Part shown: in pieces, positions 1 through 5,409 of the stretch
Numbering within the stretch: position 1 is the stretch's first letter
Layout of the letters: every line of letters starts with the position of its first letter
From: Actinomycetota bacterium
GTDB taxonomy: Bacteria; Actinomycetota; Coriobacteriia; Anaerosomatales; JAHIQC01
Direction of reading: 5' to 3'
Length of the DNA: 5,409 nucleotides
NCBI GenBank assembly: GCA_018902765.1
Contig: JAHIQC010000059.1
Span: 1-5,409 of the forward strand
Notes under the pieces: model-generated
What the model was told of the DNA's origin: nothing
Database searches by the model: none
The model's input: only the letters and a program-made list of their open reading frames with translations
Made by a program: the position numbers and the translations under genes

Positions 1-812
<812 letters not shown>

Positions 813-829
813 CGTGCGAGGCCGAGACG

Positions 830-1246
830 TCAGGCCTTCGTGGAACCGATCCGTATGCGGCTCATGCGAGCCGCGGGGCCGGTCTCGGGATCATATGCGC
901 CCCGGACACCCAGCACGGTCGGCCAAAACGCAAGCGATGAGCCCAGCGCCCACAGTAGTGCTGCGGCCAGACCCGGTCGCTTGGGGCCGGGGCCCAAATC
1001 GAGCAGGAACATGCCCGGAGTGCGACCCAGAAGGCCCAAAGTGAGCCAACAGTACAGCACGTGCACCACGATGATGCTGAGCAGGATGCTGCCCACGAAG
1101 ATCGGCACCGGAAGCACCGCACGGGCGAATGGAAATGGGAAAGCTATGACCGCCGCCACAAATGCGGCCGCGAAATCGATCAATGAAGCGGTCCTTGCGC
1201 GCGGCGGTTCGGCTGGACCTACGAACTGAAACTCCCTGATACTCAC
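830..1246 (-). CDS. Small RDD-like integral membrane protein
   Basis: A 138-residue hydrophobic protein with about three membrane segments, near residues 20-42, 48-72 and 92-112. It resembles the RDD family: basic residues and an aspartate open the first helix (RARTASLID, Asp24), and the second helix is followed by GRTPGMFLLDL, which recalls the family's G-x-T-x-G-K-x-x-x-x-L segment. The third helix is short and the C-terminus is basic. RDD proteins have no single established function; some have been linked to ion transport. The start is GTG at 1246, with GGAG six bases upstream; GTGA overlaps the TGA stop of the preceding UroD-like gene, so translation is probably coupled. It is the last gene of the operon, and the nifH regulatory region begins right after its stop. 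The family assignment is tentative. Confidence 0.75.
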   Translation of the reverse strand: MSIREFQFVGPAEPPRARTASLIDFAAAFVAAVIAFPFPFARAVLPVPIFVGSILLSIIVVHVLYCWLTLGLLGRTPGMFLLDLGPGPKRPGLAAALLWALGSSLAFWPTVLGVRGAYDPETGPAARMSRIRIGSTKA

Positions 1247-2115
1247 GAATCGCTCCCTTGGGTCACGTCGCGTCGCGCGGCCGCGAACGCCTCGACCAGC
1301 GCCGCCAACTCCTGTGAGGTCGATATGCCGCCATCATCAGTGATCAACAAGCCGCCCGCCGCCGCCCACAGGGCCGCCCCGGTTCCGGCAGCAACCGCTG
1401 CGGCATCCCCAGCGCGCAACGCGTCACCCGAGATCCCGCCGAGCATCAGCATGCCCGCGCGCCTCGCCGCGGCCAGCACAGCCTCGAACTGCTCAGCGCC
1501 GAGCCCCCCGGGGTGCAGGGCGGCAAAGCCGGCCTTGCGAATGCCCGCCATCAGCGGGCGCATGTCGCCGTCCGAGTGAAACACCGACGGCACCGCCTCA
1601 AGCGCAGCCTCCTCGGCAAGTCTCGCACAACGTGGGAGGACCTCCTCCAGCGCAAAATCGGGGCTCACGAGCGGGCCTTCAGCACCTGCGAGGTCGTCAG
1701 CGACGACGATCGCGGCGACCTCGAGCCTCAGTCCTCGGCGAACCTGCTCGATCGCCTGAGGCATGTGCCGGTCCATCGCTCGGCCCAATGCAATCGGGTC
1801 AAGCGCACTTTGCCGAAGAGTGGCGTCCCAACCGTCATCTGCCGCGACGCGCCCCAACGGGCCGTCGACCACCCACATCGTGGCGGTTCCGCACTCGCCG
1901 ATCCGGCCGACCGCCTCGTCGGCCCAGACCTCAGACGCGTGCACGAAGGCGAAGTCCGCACCGATGTTGCCGCAGGCAGCCGCGACCCGCATCGGCGCGT
2001 GGCGCGAACCCCACATCAGTCCCTCGATGGCGGCAAGAGGCAGAAACGTCGTACCGAGCACGAGTCCCGGCTGACCGGCCAGCGCTTCTCTGATGCGGAT
2101 CTCGGAAGGAAGCAT
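1243..2115 (-). CDS. Uroporphyrinogen decarboxylase (UroD)-superfamily protein
   Basis: A 290-residue alanine-rich protein with the pattern of the UroD/corrinoid-methyltransferase TIM-barrel superfamily. Visible segments are VVADDLAG (about 137-144), then the stretch VPSVFHSDGDMRPLM (about 175-189) followed by AGFAALHPGG (195-204), and MLGGISGD (224-231). In these proteins the FHSDG segment ends a core strand and contributes to the active site. Zinc-dependent methyltransferases such as MtaA and MtbA have an H-x-C-G pattern there; this protein has H-S-D-G and so lacks that cysteine. The protein is also shorter than typical HemE (about 340-350 residues) and lacks its recognisable N-terminal arginine motif, so a HemE role in haem synthesis is unlikely. 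The substrate is unknown. The ATG at 2115 has AGGA six bases upstream and starts eight bases after the stop of the COG2426 gene; its stop overlaps the RDD gene start. Confidence 0.8.
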   Translation of the reverse strand: MLPSEIRIREALAGQPGLVLGTTFLPLAAIEGLMWGSRHAPMRVAAACGNIGADFAFVHASEVWADEAVGRIGECGTATMWVVDGPLGRVAADDGWDATLRQSALDPIALGRAMDRHMPQAIEQVRRGLRLEVAAIVVADDLAGAEGPLVSPDFALEEVLPRCARLAEEAALEAVPSVFHSDGDMRPLMAGIRKAGFAALHPGGLGAEQFEAVLAAARRAGMLMLGGISGDALRAGDAAAVAAGTGAALWAAAGGLLITDDGGISTSQELAALVEAFAAARRDVTQGSDS

Positions 2116-2123
2116 CGTGTGTC

Positions 2124-2588
2124 CTAGAACAGGTTGAGTCCGGCGGAAACGGCCTCAGAGGCCCCCCAGACGAGCAGGAACGCTCCAAGCACGCCTAGGG
2201 CGACAGAGAGAAATGCCTTGGGCCACTCCATGTCGAGTAACCATGCCGCGCACGATCCGGAGTAGGCGCCGGTTCCGGGAAGCGGGATGGCGACGAACAC
2301 CGCAAGCCCGATCACGCCGTACTTCTCCACCAGTGGATGCGCCTTTCTGCGAACGCTCTCCAGCTTGCGATGAAGCCAGGAGCCTTCGGGAATCACGTCG
2401 TATACCCAGCCCAGGATGAAGTAGGTCGGGAAGAAGACAAGAACGTTCACGAGCAATATCAGCGGGAGATACAGGCGATCGCCCTGCTGGATCGCGAGAG
2501 GGATTGCTCCGCGCAGCTCAACCCACGGCACGGCCGTGAGTACGATGTACTTGAGGAAATCAGGCAACTGGGCGGCCCAGTCCATCAT
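2124..2588 (-). CDS. COG2426 / small multi-drug export (Sm_multidrug_ex) family membrane protein
   Basis: A 154-residue integral membrane protein with three to four hydrophobic segments. Two family hallmarks are visible: VPWVELRGAIPLAI (about 20-33) after the first helix, and AIPLPGTGAYSGSCAAWLL (about 100-118). A cytoplasmic-looking charged stretch, HRKLESVRRKAHPLVEKYG (73-91), separates the two hydrophobic halves. The family name refers to multidrug export, but the true substrate is not established. The frame stays open upstream to a longer form. The start chosen here is the first ATG of the ATGATG at 2588, because GAGAGGA lies nine bases upstream and the ATG overlaps the preceding gene's TGA stop (ATGA), a typical coupled junction. 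It lies inside the four-gene operon, eight bases before the UroD-like gene. Confidence 0.87.
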   Translation of the reverse strand: MMDWAAQLPDFLKYIVLTAVPWVELRGAIPLAIQQGDRLYLPLILLVNVLVFFPTYFILGWVYDVIPEGSWLHRKLESVRRKAHPLVEKYGVIGLAVFVAIPLPGTGAYSGSCAAWLLDMEWPKAFLSVALGVLGAFLLVWGASEAVSAGLNLF

Positions 2589-2968
2589 CTCGGTAGGTCC
2601 TCTCGTTGTCGGCCCAACGCGTTCCAGACGCGATGCACCTGAGCGAGCCACATGGCTCGCGGATCGGTCATATCAAAGCCGCTTCTCGCGGCCCACGCGA
2701 AGTATCCCTCGCCTGGCCGCCCGCTATCCGCACGGACCACAAGCGACGCAGTACAGATGCCGTGCGCCTCGTCGAGCGGTTCAGCGGCAAGCTCGACCAG
2801 CTGCATCAACCGCCGAGAACGTGCCACGAGTCTTCCTTGGCTGGCAAACGCCGCAAAATCTCCGTAGGTGATCGTGGAGCGCTCGCGTGCGGTCTGGACA
2901 AGTAAGTCCCTGGCCGCGTGAACCATCTCGGCCCACTCTTCGGGAGAAATTCGTCCGGTCTGGGCCAT
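2585..2968 (-). CDS. Unrecognised small soluble protein, first gene of the four-gene operon
   Basis: A 127-residue protein (from the ATG) with no signal peptide or membrane segment. I do not recognise a named family. Two stretches look like conserved motifs: STITYGDFA (31-39), which follows an amphipathic helix (about 9-29), and SLVVRADSGRPGEGYFAWA (75-93), a strand then a glycine/proline turn ending in an aromatic pair. A W-L-A-Q-V-H-R-V-W helix closes the protein. The start is uncertain. ATG 2968 has AAGGAG at 2986-2981, a long spacing of 12 bases. An in-frame GTG at 2989 has AAAGGA five bases upstream, but that site lies in the arm of a strong inverted repeat and would add seven residues. 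The stop overlaps the start of the COG2426 gene by four bases. Coding is supported by conserved-looking composition and tight packing. Confidence 0.75.
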   Translation of the reverse strand: MAQTGRISPEEWAEMVHAARDLLVQTARERSTITYGDFAAFASQGRLVARSRRLMQLVELAAEPLDEAHGICTASLVVRADSGRPGEGYFAWAARSGFDMTDPRAMWLAQVHRVWNALGRQREDLPR

Positions 2969-2992
2969 CTTCGGGTGGTGCTCCTTCACATT

Positions 2993-3021
2993 CGTCCTTT
3001 CGGATTCTATCGGAAAGGACG
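2993..3021. repeat. Perfect 9-bp inverted repeat before the operon
   Basis: CGTCCTTTC (2993-3001) and GAAAGGACG (3013-3021) are exact reverse complements separated by 11 bases. The spacer contains a minus-strand TAGAAT (3009-3004), which resembles a -10 hexamer, although no good -35 element lies 17 bases upstream. The repeat ends four bases before the alternative GTG start at 2989, and its left arm contains the AAAGGA that would serve that GTG. It could be an operator overlapping a promoter, or an RNA hairpin hiding a ribosome site. There is no T-tract after it, so a terminator is unlikely. Confidence 0.5.
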
Positions 3022-3077
3022 CGTGCGCACTGCCGCGGACCCAAGGCGACACCTACCCGTTGAGATTTGCCCGGCCC

Positions 3078-3112
3078 AGAAACACGAACGGCCCACCACA
3101 TGGGCGGGCCGT
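3078..3112 (-). terminator. Rho-independent terminator of ssrA
   Basis: On the minus strand ACGGCCC (3112-3106) pairs with GGGCCGT (3094-3088), a 7-bp GC-rich stem. An alternative inner pairing is GCCCA with TGGGC. It is followed by the moderately T-rich run TCGTGTTTCT (3087-3078). It lies 31 bases past the CCA end of the tmRNA and separates that gene from the downstream operon. The T-tract is imperfect, so efficiency is uncertain. Confidence 0.6.
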
Positions 3113-3142
3113 GAACGGACACAGGAGTGCCCGGACAAATGC

Positions 3143-3495
3143 TGGTGGAGGCGCGGAGAATCGAACTCCGGTCCACAATACCTCCCTGGGAAGCATCTCC
3201 AGGCTCAGTCACCAGTGGAGTCTCGGTGCCAGCGTTACCTGATGACGCGCGGCGCTGGAACCATGGCGGTCCGATCTTTCACGACGTCATGCCGCCCGCG
3301 GCCGTCGTGGCAGTCCCCTTAAGTGGCGCCTTACCGGTAGCGGGGACATCCACCGGGTCGGCGTCGCTGCACTATTTAGGCAGCGAGTGCGAAATCATTG
3401 TTGGCGCCTAAGCGTCTTTGCCCCTGTTTAACGAGGTAAGGCGACCTCGACCTGCTTCTTCCCTCAGAAATATCATGTCGAAACCAGTCGCCCCC
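3143..3495 (-). ncRNA. ssrA: Transfer-messenger RNA (tmRNA, one-piece)
   Basis: tmRNA, with SmpB, rescues ribosomes stalled on broken mRNAs and adds a degradation tag. The 5' end GGGGGCG (3495-3489) pairs with CGCCTCC at the 3' end to make the seven-pair acceptor stem, with one G-U pair, followed by encoded ACCA ending at 3143. Near the 5' end is the hallmark GGTTTCGACA; near the 3' end is the T arm CGGAG-TTCGATT-CTCCG. The tag frame starts with resume codon GCC at 3405, after UUAGGC, which aligns with the UAGUC preceding the E. coli resume codon. It reads ANNDFALAA and ends with TAA at 3376; LAA is the usual protease-recognised end. The length, about 353 nt, is typical of the one-piece form. 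A GC-rich hairpin terminator follows. The 5' end lies 77 bases after the PIN toxin stop. Confidence 0.97.
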
Positions 3496-3503
3496 ACAGA
3501 AGC

Positions 3504-3517
3504 GACACTTTCGTGTC
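3504..3517 (-). other. GAAA-capped hairpin in the ssrA 5' leader
   Basis: On the minus strand GACAC-GAAA-GTGTC forms a perfect 5-bp stem closed by a GNRA-type tetraloop. It lies 8 bases before the mature 5' end of tmRNA. If transcription starts upstream it would be in the precursor leader, where RNase P or other nucleases act. The structure is visible; a processing role is inference. Confidence 0.35.
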
Positions 3518-3552
3518 AAGGTACAACGCGACCCACAAGGGGCCGCTGGGAC

Positions 3553-3584
3553 AGTATACCCGCCCGCTCGGACTATCTGTGCAA
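3553..3584 (-). promoter_or_regulatory. Possible sigma-70-type promoter of ssrA
   Basis: The minus strand has TATACT (3558-3553), a good -10 match, preceded by TTGCAC (3584-3579), a partial -35 match. The 20-base spacing is longer than the normal 16-18, so the -35 assignment is weak. Transcription from this -10 would start near 3546, giving a leader of about 50 nt before the mature tmRNA. The -35 would fall at the end of the PIN toxin gene. Confidence 0.3.
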
Positions 3585-4049
3585 GAGATATGCCGAGGAG
3601 GGCTCTCGAATGATCTGGGCGAGGTTTGCATCCCCAAACGGATCCACGTAGATGATGCCCTCAAGCTCTGACATCGGTGCATCCTCGGACACGATCACCT
3701 CACAGCCCCCGACTCGCGCAGTCGCCCAAATCTGGGCATCCCAGTACTGCATCCCGTAGCGTCGTGTGATGCGAAGTGCCTCGCGGGTGACCGCGTCGGT
3801 GATTGGGAGCAGCGTGAATGCGGCAGAAAACTCGGAGGCTAGCCGAAGCGCAGAGGACCCATCAATGCGAGCGGATAGCTTACGTGTTGTAGCCCAGATG
3901 AACTCACCCACCACTTGGCCGCTTATCGCCCCCGTGCCAGACGCGGATATGCCATCGATTACGCAATCCGCTCGCTCACTCTTGGCGATGTCAGAGCGAT
4001 CGACCGCATAGACAAGGATATTGGTATCAACGAACAGACTTGCGCTCAT
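3573..4049 (-). CDS. PIN-domain ribonuclease toxin (VapC-type)
   Basis: A 158-residue PIN-domain protein, the Mg-dependent ribonuclease fold of VapC toxins, which cleave specific RNAs when the antitoxin is lost. The acidic active-site residues are all present: Asp8 in FVDTNILVYA, Glu49 in QVVGEF, Asp104 in YWDAQIWATA, and Asp123 in VSEDAPM. The late SED-x-x-M and YVDPF segments match the PIN subgroup usually paired with ribbon-helix-helix antitoxins. The frame is open further upstream, but the ATG at 4049 is chosen because it begins the conserved first strand and has GGAGAG about six bases upstream. It overlaps the antitoxin gene by 23 bases, so the two are probably translated together. With all catalytic residues intact it looks functional; its RNA target cannot be told from sequence. 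Confidence 0.92.
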   Translation of the reverse strand: MSASLFVDTNILVYAVDRSDIAKSERADCVIDGISASGTGAISGQVVGEFIWATTRKLSARIDGSSALRLASEFSAAFTLLPITDAVTREALRITRRYGMQYWDAQIWATARVGGCEVIVSEDAPMSELEGIIYVDPFGDANLAQIIREPSSAYLLHR

Positions 4050-4296
4050 GCAGCTCTCCACGTTCCCACCGATGGGGCGAAGGCTCAACCGGACCTTTGG
4101 CCCTGATCTCTTCCATGATTCTCTGCGCCCGGATCCATGCAGCGCGCCGAGACTCGTGCGATGTGTCACTCAGCCACGCGTCGATAGCTCGACGCACGAT
4201 CTCGGCCTGTGTGACGCCAAGGCGATCCGCCTCAGCAGCCAACGCCTCATCCTGGGAGTCCTCGATGTAGAGCTGTTTGCGCACCATACGAGCCAT
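4027..4296 (-). CDS. Ribbon-helix-helix antitoxin of the PIN toxin
   Basis: An 89-residue protein. Its N-terminal part has the ribbon-helix-helix pattern: a strand MVRKQLYIE (4-12), a helix through DEALAAEADRLG (16-27), the turn VTQ, and a second helix AEIVRRAIDAWL (31-42). This fold dimerises and binds operator DNA. The charged C-terminal half (RRAAWIRAQRIMEEIRAKG and beyond) would wrap and inhibit the toxin. The start is ATG 4296, with AAAGGTGGG nine bases upstream; an in-frame TTG at 4317 would add seven residues but is less likely. It precedes and overlaps the PIN toxin gene. Repeated ATGTA/TACAT half-sites 50-70 bases upstream suggest autoregulation, as is usual for such pairs. Confidence 0.88.
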   Translation of the reverse strand: MARMVRKQLYIEDSQDEALAAEADRLGVTQAEIVRRAIDAWLSDTSHESRRAAWIRAQRIMEEIRAKGPVEPSPHRWERGELHERKSVR

Positions 4297-4343
4297 GGTG
4301 ACGCACCCACCTTTCAAATCGCTAACCGCTGTCTTACTGAGAC

Positions 4344-4367
4344 GATGTATACAGCATACATCATGTA
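4344..4367. promoter_or_regulatory. Operator-like repeats of the toxin-antitoxin operon
   Basis: GATGTAT (4344-4350) and ATACATC (4356-4362) are exact inverted repeats with a 5-base spacer. The second arm is shared with another dyad, TACAT-C-ATGTA (4357-4367). This gives three half-sites in alternating orientation with dyad centres 9 bases apart, an arrangement suited to two adjacent ribbon-helix-helix dimers. A minus-strand TATACA (4352-4347) inside the repeats resembles a -10 element, but no convincing -35 is seen. The repeats are observed; binding by the antitoxin is inferred. Confidence 0.55.
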
Positions 4368-4417
4368 CTGAACACAGGCATAGCGGTGTGGAAGCAGAGG
4401 GGCATCAGCCTGGTCTT

Positions 4418-4888
4418 CTAGGCCTTGTTGCGGTCGCGCAAAGCGCGCTCGACGTCACGCTTCTGATCGCGTTCGGCGATCGTCGCACGCTTGTCGAAGG
4501 TCTTCTTGCCGCGAGCCAGGCCTATCTCGATCTTGGCGCGGTTGTTCTCATCGAAGTACATCCGCAGCGGCACCAAAGTGTTCCCGCGCTCGGCGGTCTT
4601 GCCCCCGAGGTAGCGGATCTCCTTCTTGTGCAGCAGAAGTCGCCTCACACGGTCCGGATCGCCGTTCTCTCGGTTGCCGTGCGAGTAGGGGGACACGTGC
4701 ACGCCGTGAAGAAAGATCTCTCCTCGGCGAATCGAGGCGTAGGAATCACGAAGCTGCGCGCCGCGCTCTCTTAGCGACTTGACCTCAGTGCCGGTCAGTT
4801 CGATGCCGGCGGTGAATATCTCGTCGATGAAGAAGTCGTGGTACGCCTTCTTGTTGTTGGCGATCTTCTTGGGTTCGCGTGGTGGCAT
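4418..4888 (-). CDS. smpB: SsrA-binding protein SmpB
   Basis: SmpB binds the tRNA-like domain of tmRNA, brings it to stalled ribosomes, and places its C-terminal tail in the empty mRNA channel. The 156-residue length is typical. Visible signatures are IANNKKAYHDFFI (9-21) at the start of the beta-barrel, the hallmark GTEVKSLR (33-40), LHKKEI (about 86-91), the LVPLRMYF strand (about 105-112), and the conserved tail GKKTFDKRATIAERD beginning near 127. The ATG at 4888 follows the upstream M42 peptidase stop by 17 bases; AGGGAG overlapping that stop is the likely ribosome site, at a long spacing of about 12. It is probably co-transcribed with the peptidase gene. Its RNA partner ssrA lies on the same strand but about 920 bases downstream, beyond the toxin-antitoxin pair. 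Confidence 0.98.
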   Translation of the reverse strand: MPPREPKKIANNKKAYHDFFIDEIFTAGIELTGTEVKSLRERGAQLRDSYASIRRGEIFLHGVHVSPYSHGNRENGDPDRVRRLLLHKKEIRYLGGKTAERGNTLVPLRMYFDENNRAKIEIGLARGKKTFDKRATIAERDQKRDVERALRDRNKA

Positions 4889-4905
4889 GGTTTGAGCGGA
4901 CTCCC

Positions 4906-5409
4906 TTAGGGCGTGTAGTCGGTATCAGGATCGATGGCGATCACGTACTCGGCGAGCAGCTTGATGGCCGCCTGGACGTCGGCGAGGGCGAGTGTCTCGT
5001 TCGGCGTGTGCATATAGCGAAGCGGGATGCTCACAAGCCCAGCCGCTTTGCCGCCGCGTGAAAGCTGAATGCCGTTCGCGTCGGTGCCGGTGCCACGGGG
5101 CTCGCCGTCGAACTGGATAGCAACCTTTGCGGTCTTTGCCGCATCGGTCAGCCCGGCAAACACCATGGGGTTGATGTTCGCGCCGCGTGTGATGATCGGG
5201 CCCTTGCCGCAGATCGCTTCGCCGTGCTTGCGCTTGTCGACGTCCGGATAATCGGTGGCGTGTCCAACCTCGACCGCTATACCCACGATCGGATCGACGC
5301 CGTATGCGCTCGTGATGCCGCCGCGCATGCCGATCTCTTCTTGCACGGTGCCCGCGACCACGAGGTCGACTTTGGCGCCACCGCGCTTCTTGACCTCGCG
5401 CAGCACCTC
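4906..5409 (-). CDS. M42-family metallo-aminopeptidase, C-terminal part
   Basis: The last 167 residues of a cytoplasmic M42 (glutamyl aminopeptidase/endoglucanase-like, TET-type) peptidase; the gene begins beyond the right edge. Family members have about 340-360 residues and form large oligomers with two metal ions per active site. Counting from the first residue in the window, the catalytic glutamate and the next, metal-binding glutamate are Glu24-Glu25 in GTVQEEIGMRGG. Also visible are ATDYPD (51-56), GKGPIITRG (68-76), GTDA (108-111), and the final metal-binding histidine His134 in IPLRYMHTPNE. The position 22 residues after the second glutamate, an aspartate metal ligand in characterised members, is Glu47 here, a conservative change. 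Its stop lies 17 bases before smpB, so the two probably share a transcript. No internal start is credible; the frame is open to the edge. Confidence 0.95.
   Translation of the reverse strand, partial: EVLREVKKRGGAKVDLVVAGTVQEEIGMRGGITSAYGVDPIVGIAVEVGHATDYPDVDKRKHGEAICGKGPIITRGANINPMVFAGLTDAAKTAKVAIQFDGEPRGTGTDANGIQLSRGGKAAGLVSIPLRYMHTPNETLALADVQAAIKLLAEYVIAIDPDTDYTP

Noticed and set aside
819..837. AGGCC/GGCCT inverted repeat after the RDD gene as a terminator
   Set aside because: The stem is only five pairs, overlaps the stop codon and has no T-tract.
1513..2127. Long plus-strand open frame (204 codons) opposite the UroD-like gene
   Set aside because: It is antisense to a gene with clear family motifs, its translation is rich in Arg, His and Pro as expected from the reverse of GC-rich coding DNA, and it has no recognisable domain.
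3143..3180. ssrA 3' end as an integration site for a mobile element
   Set aside because: No integrase and no duplicated 3' end are present; the terminator and an ordinary operon follow at once.
3060..3411. Plus-strand open frames across the tmRNA region
   Set aside because: The region is explained fully by ssrA and its terminator on the minus strand.
3514..3519. Perfect minus-strand TTGACA as the -35 of ssrA
   Set aside because: It lies only about 18 bases before the mature 5' end, and the -10 position would fall on the GGGGG of the acceptor stem; the hexamer is part of the leader hairpin.
4277..4774. Plus-strand open frame of 165 codons opposite smpB and the antitoxin start
   Set aside because: It covers the antisense of smpB and of the toxin-antitoxin operator; no family resemblance.

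Overview
The window reads as GC-rich bacterial DNA in which every supported gene lies on the minus strand, so transcription runs from the right end to the left. A nitrogenase iron protein gene (nifH) marks a diazotroph, probably an anaerobe. The high GC content and the end of the tmRNA tag would fit a deep actinobacterial (Coriobacteriia-like) lineage or a GC-rich Firmicute relative. The sequence alone does not settle this, and the taxonomic remark is a weak inference.

Right end (about 4418-5409): the C-terminal part of an M42-family metallo-aminopeptidase runs in from outside the window. Seventeen bases later comes smpB, the protein partner of tmRNA.

Middle (about 3078-4370): a two-gene toxin-antitoxin module follows, with a ribbon-helix-helix antitoxin overlapping a PIN-domain ribonuclease toxin and its own operator-like repeats. 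Next is a one-piece tmRNA gene (ssrA) of about 353 nt, encoding the tag ANNDFALAA and a genomic CCA end, followed by a hairpin terminator. The module therefore separates the two partners of trans-translation, smpB and ssrA.

Left middle (about 830-3021): a tightly packed four-gene operon holds an unrecognised 127-residue protein, a COG2426/Sm_multidrug_ex membrane protein, a UroD-superfamily protein and a small RDD-like membrane protein. Junctions are ATGA, an 8-base gap and GTGA, which indicates translational coupling. A perfect 9-bp inverted repeat lies just before the first gene.

Left end (1-829): nifH, truncated by the window edge, is preceded by an exact match to the sigma-54 -24/-12 promoter consensus. 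Upstream of that lies a cluster of TGTCGC/GCGACA half-sites and palindromes that could be an activator site. No canonical NifA site (TGT-N10-ACA) is present. A sigma-54 controlled nif promoter with non-standard upstream elements, and the toxin-antitoxin module between smpB and ssrA, are the most notable observations.
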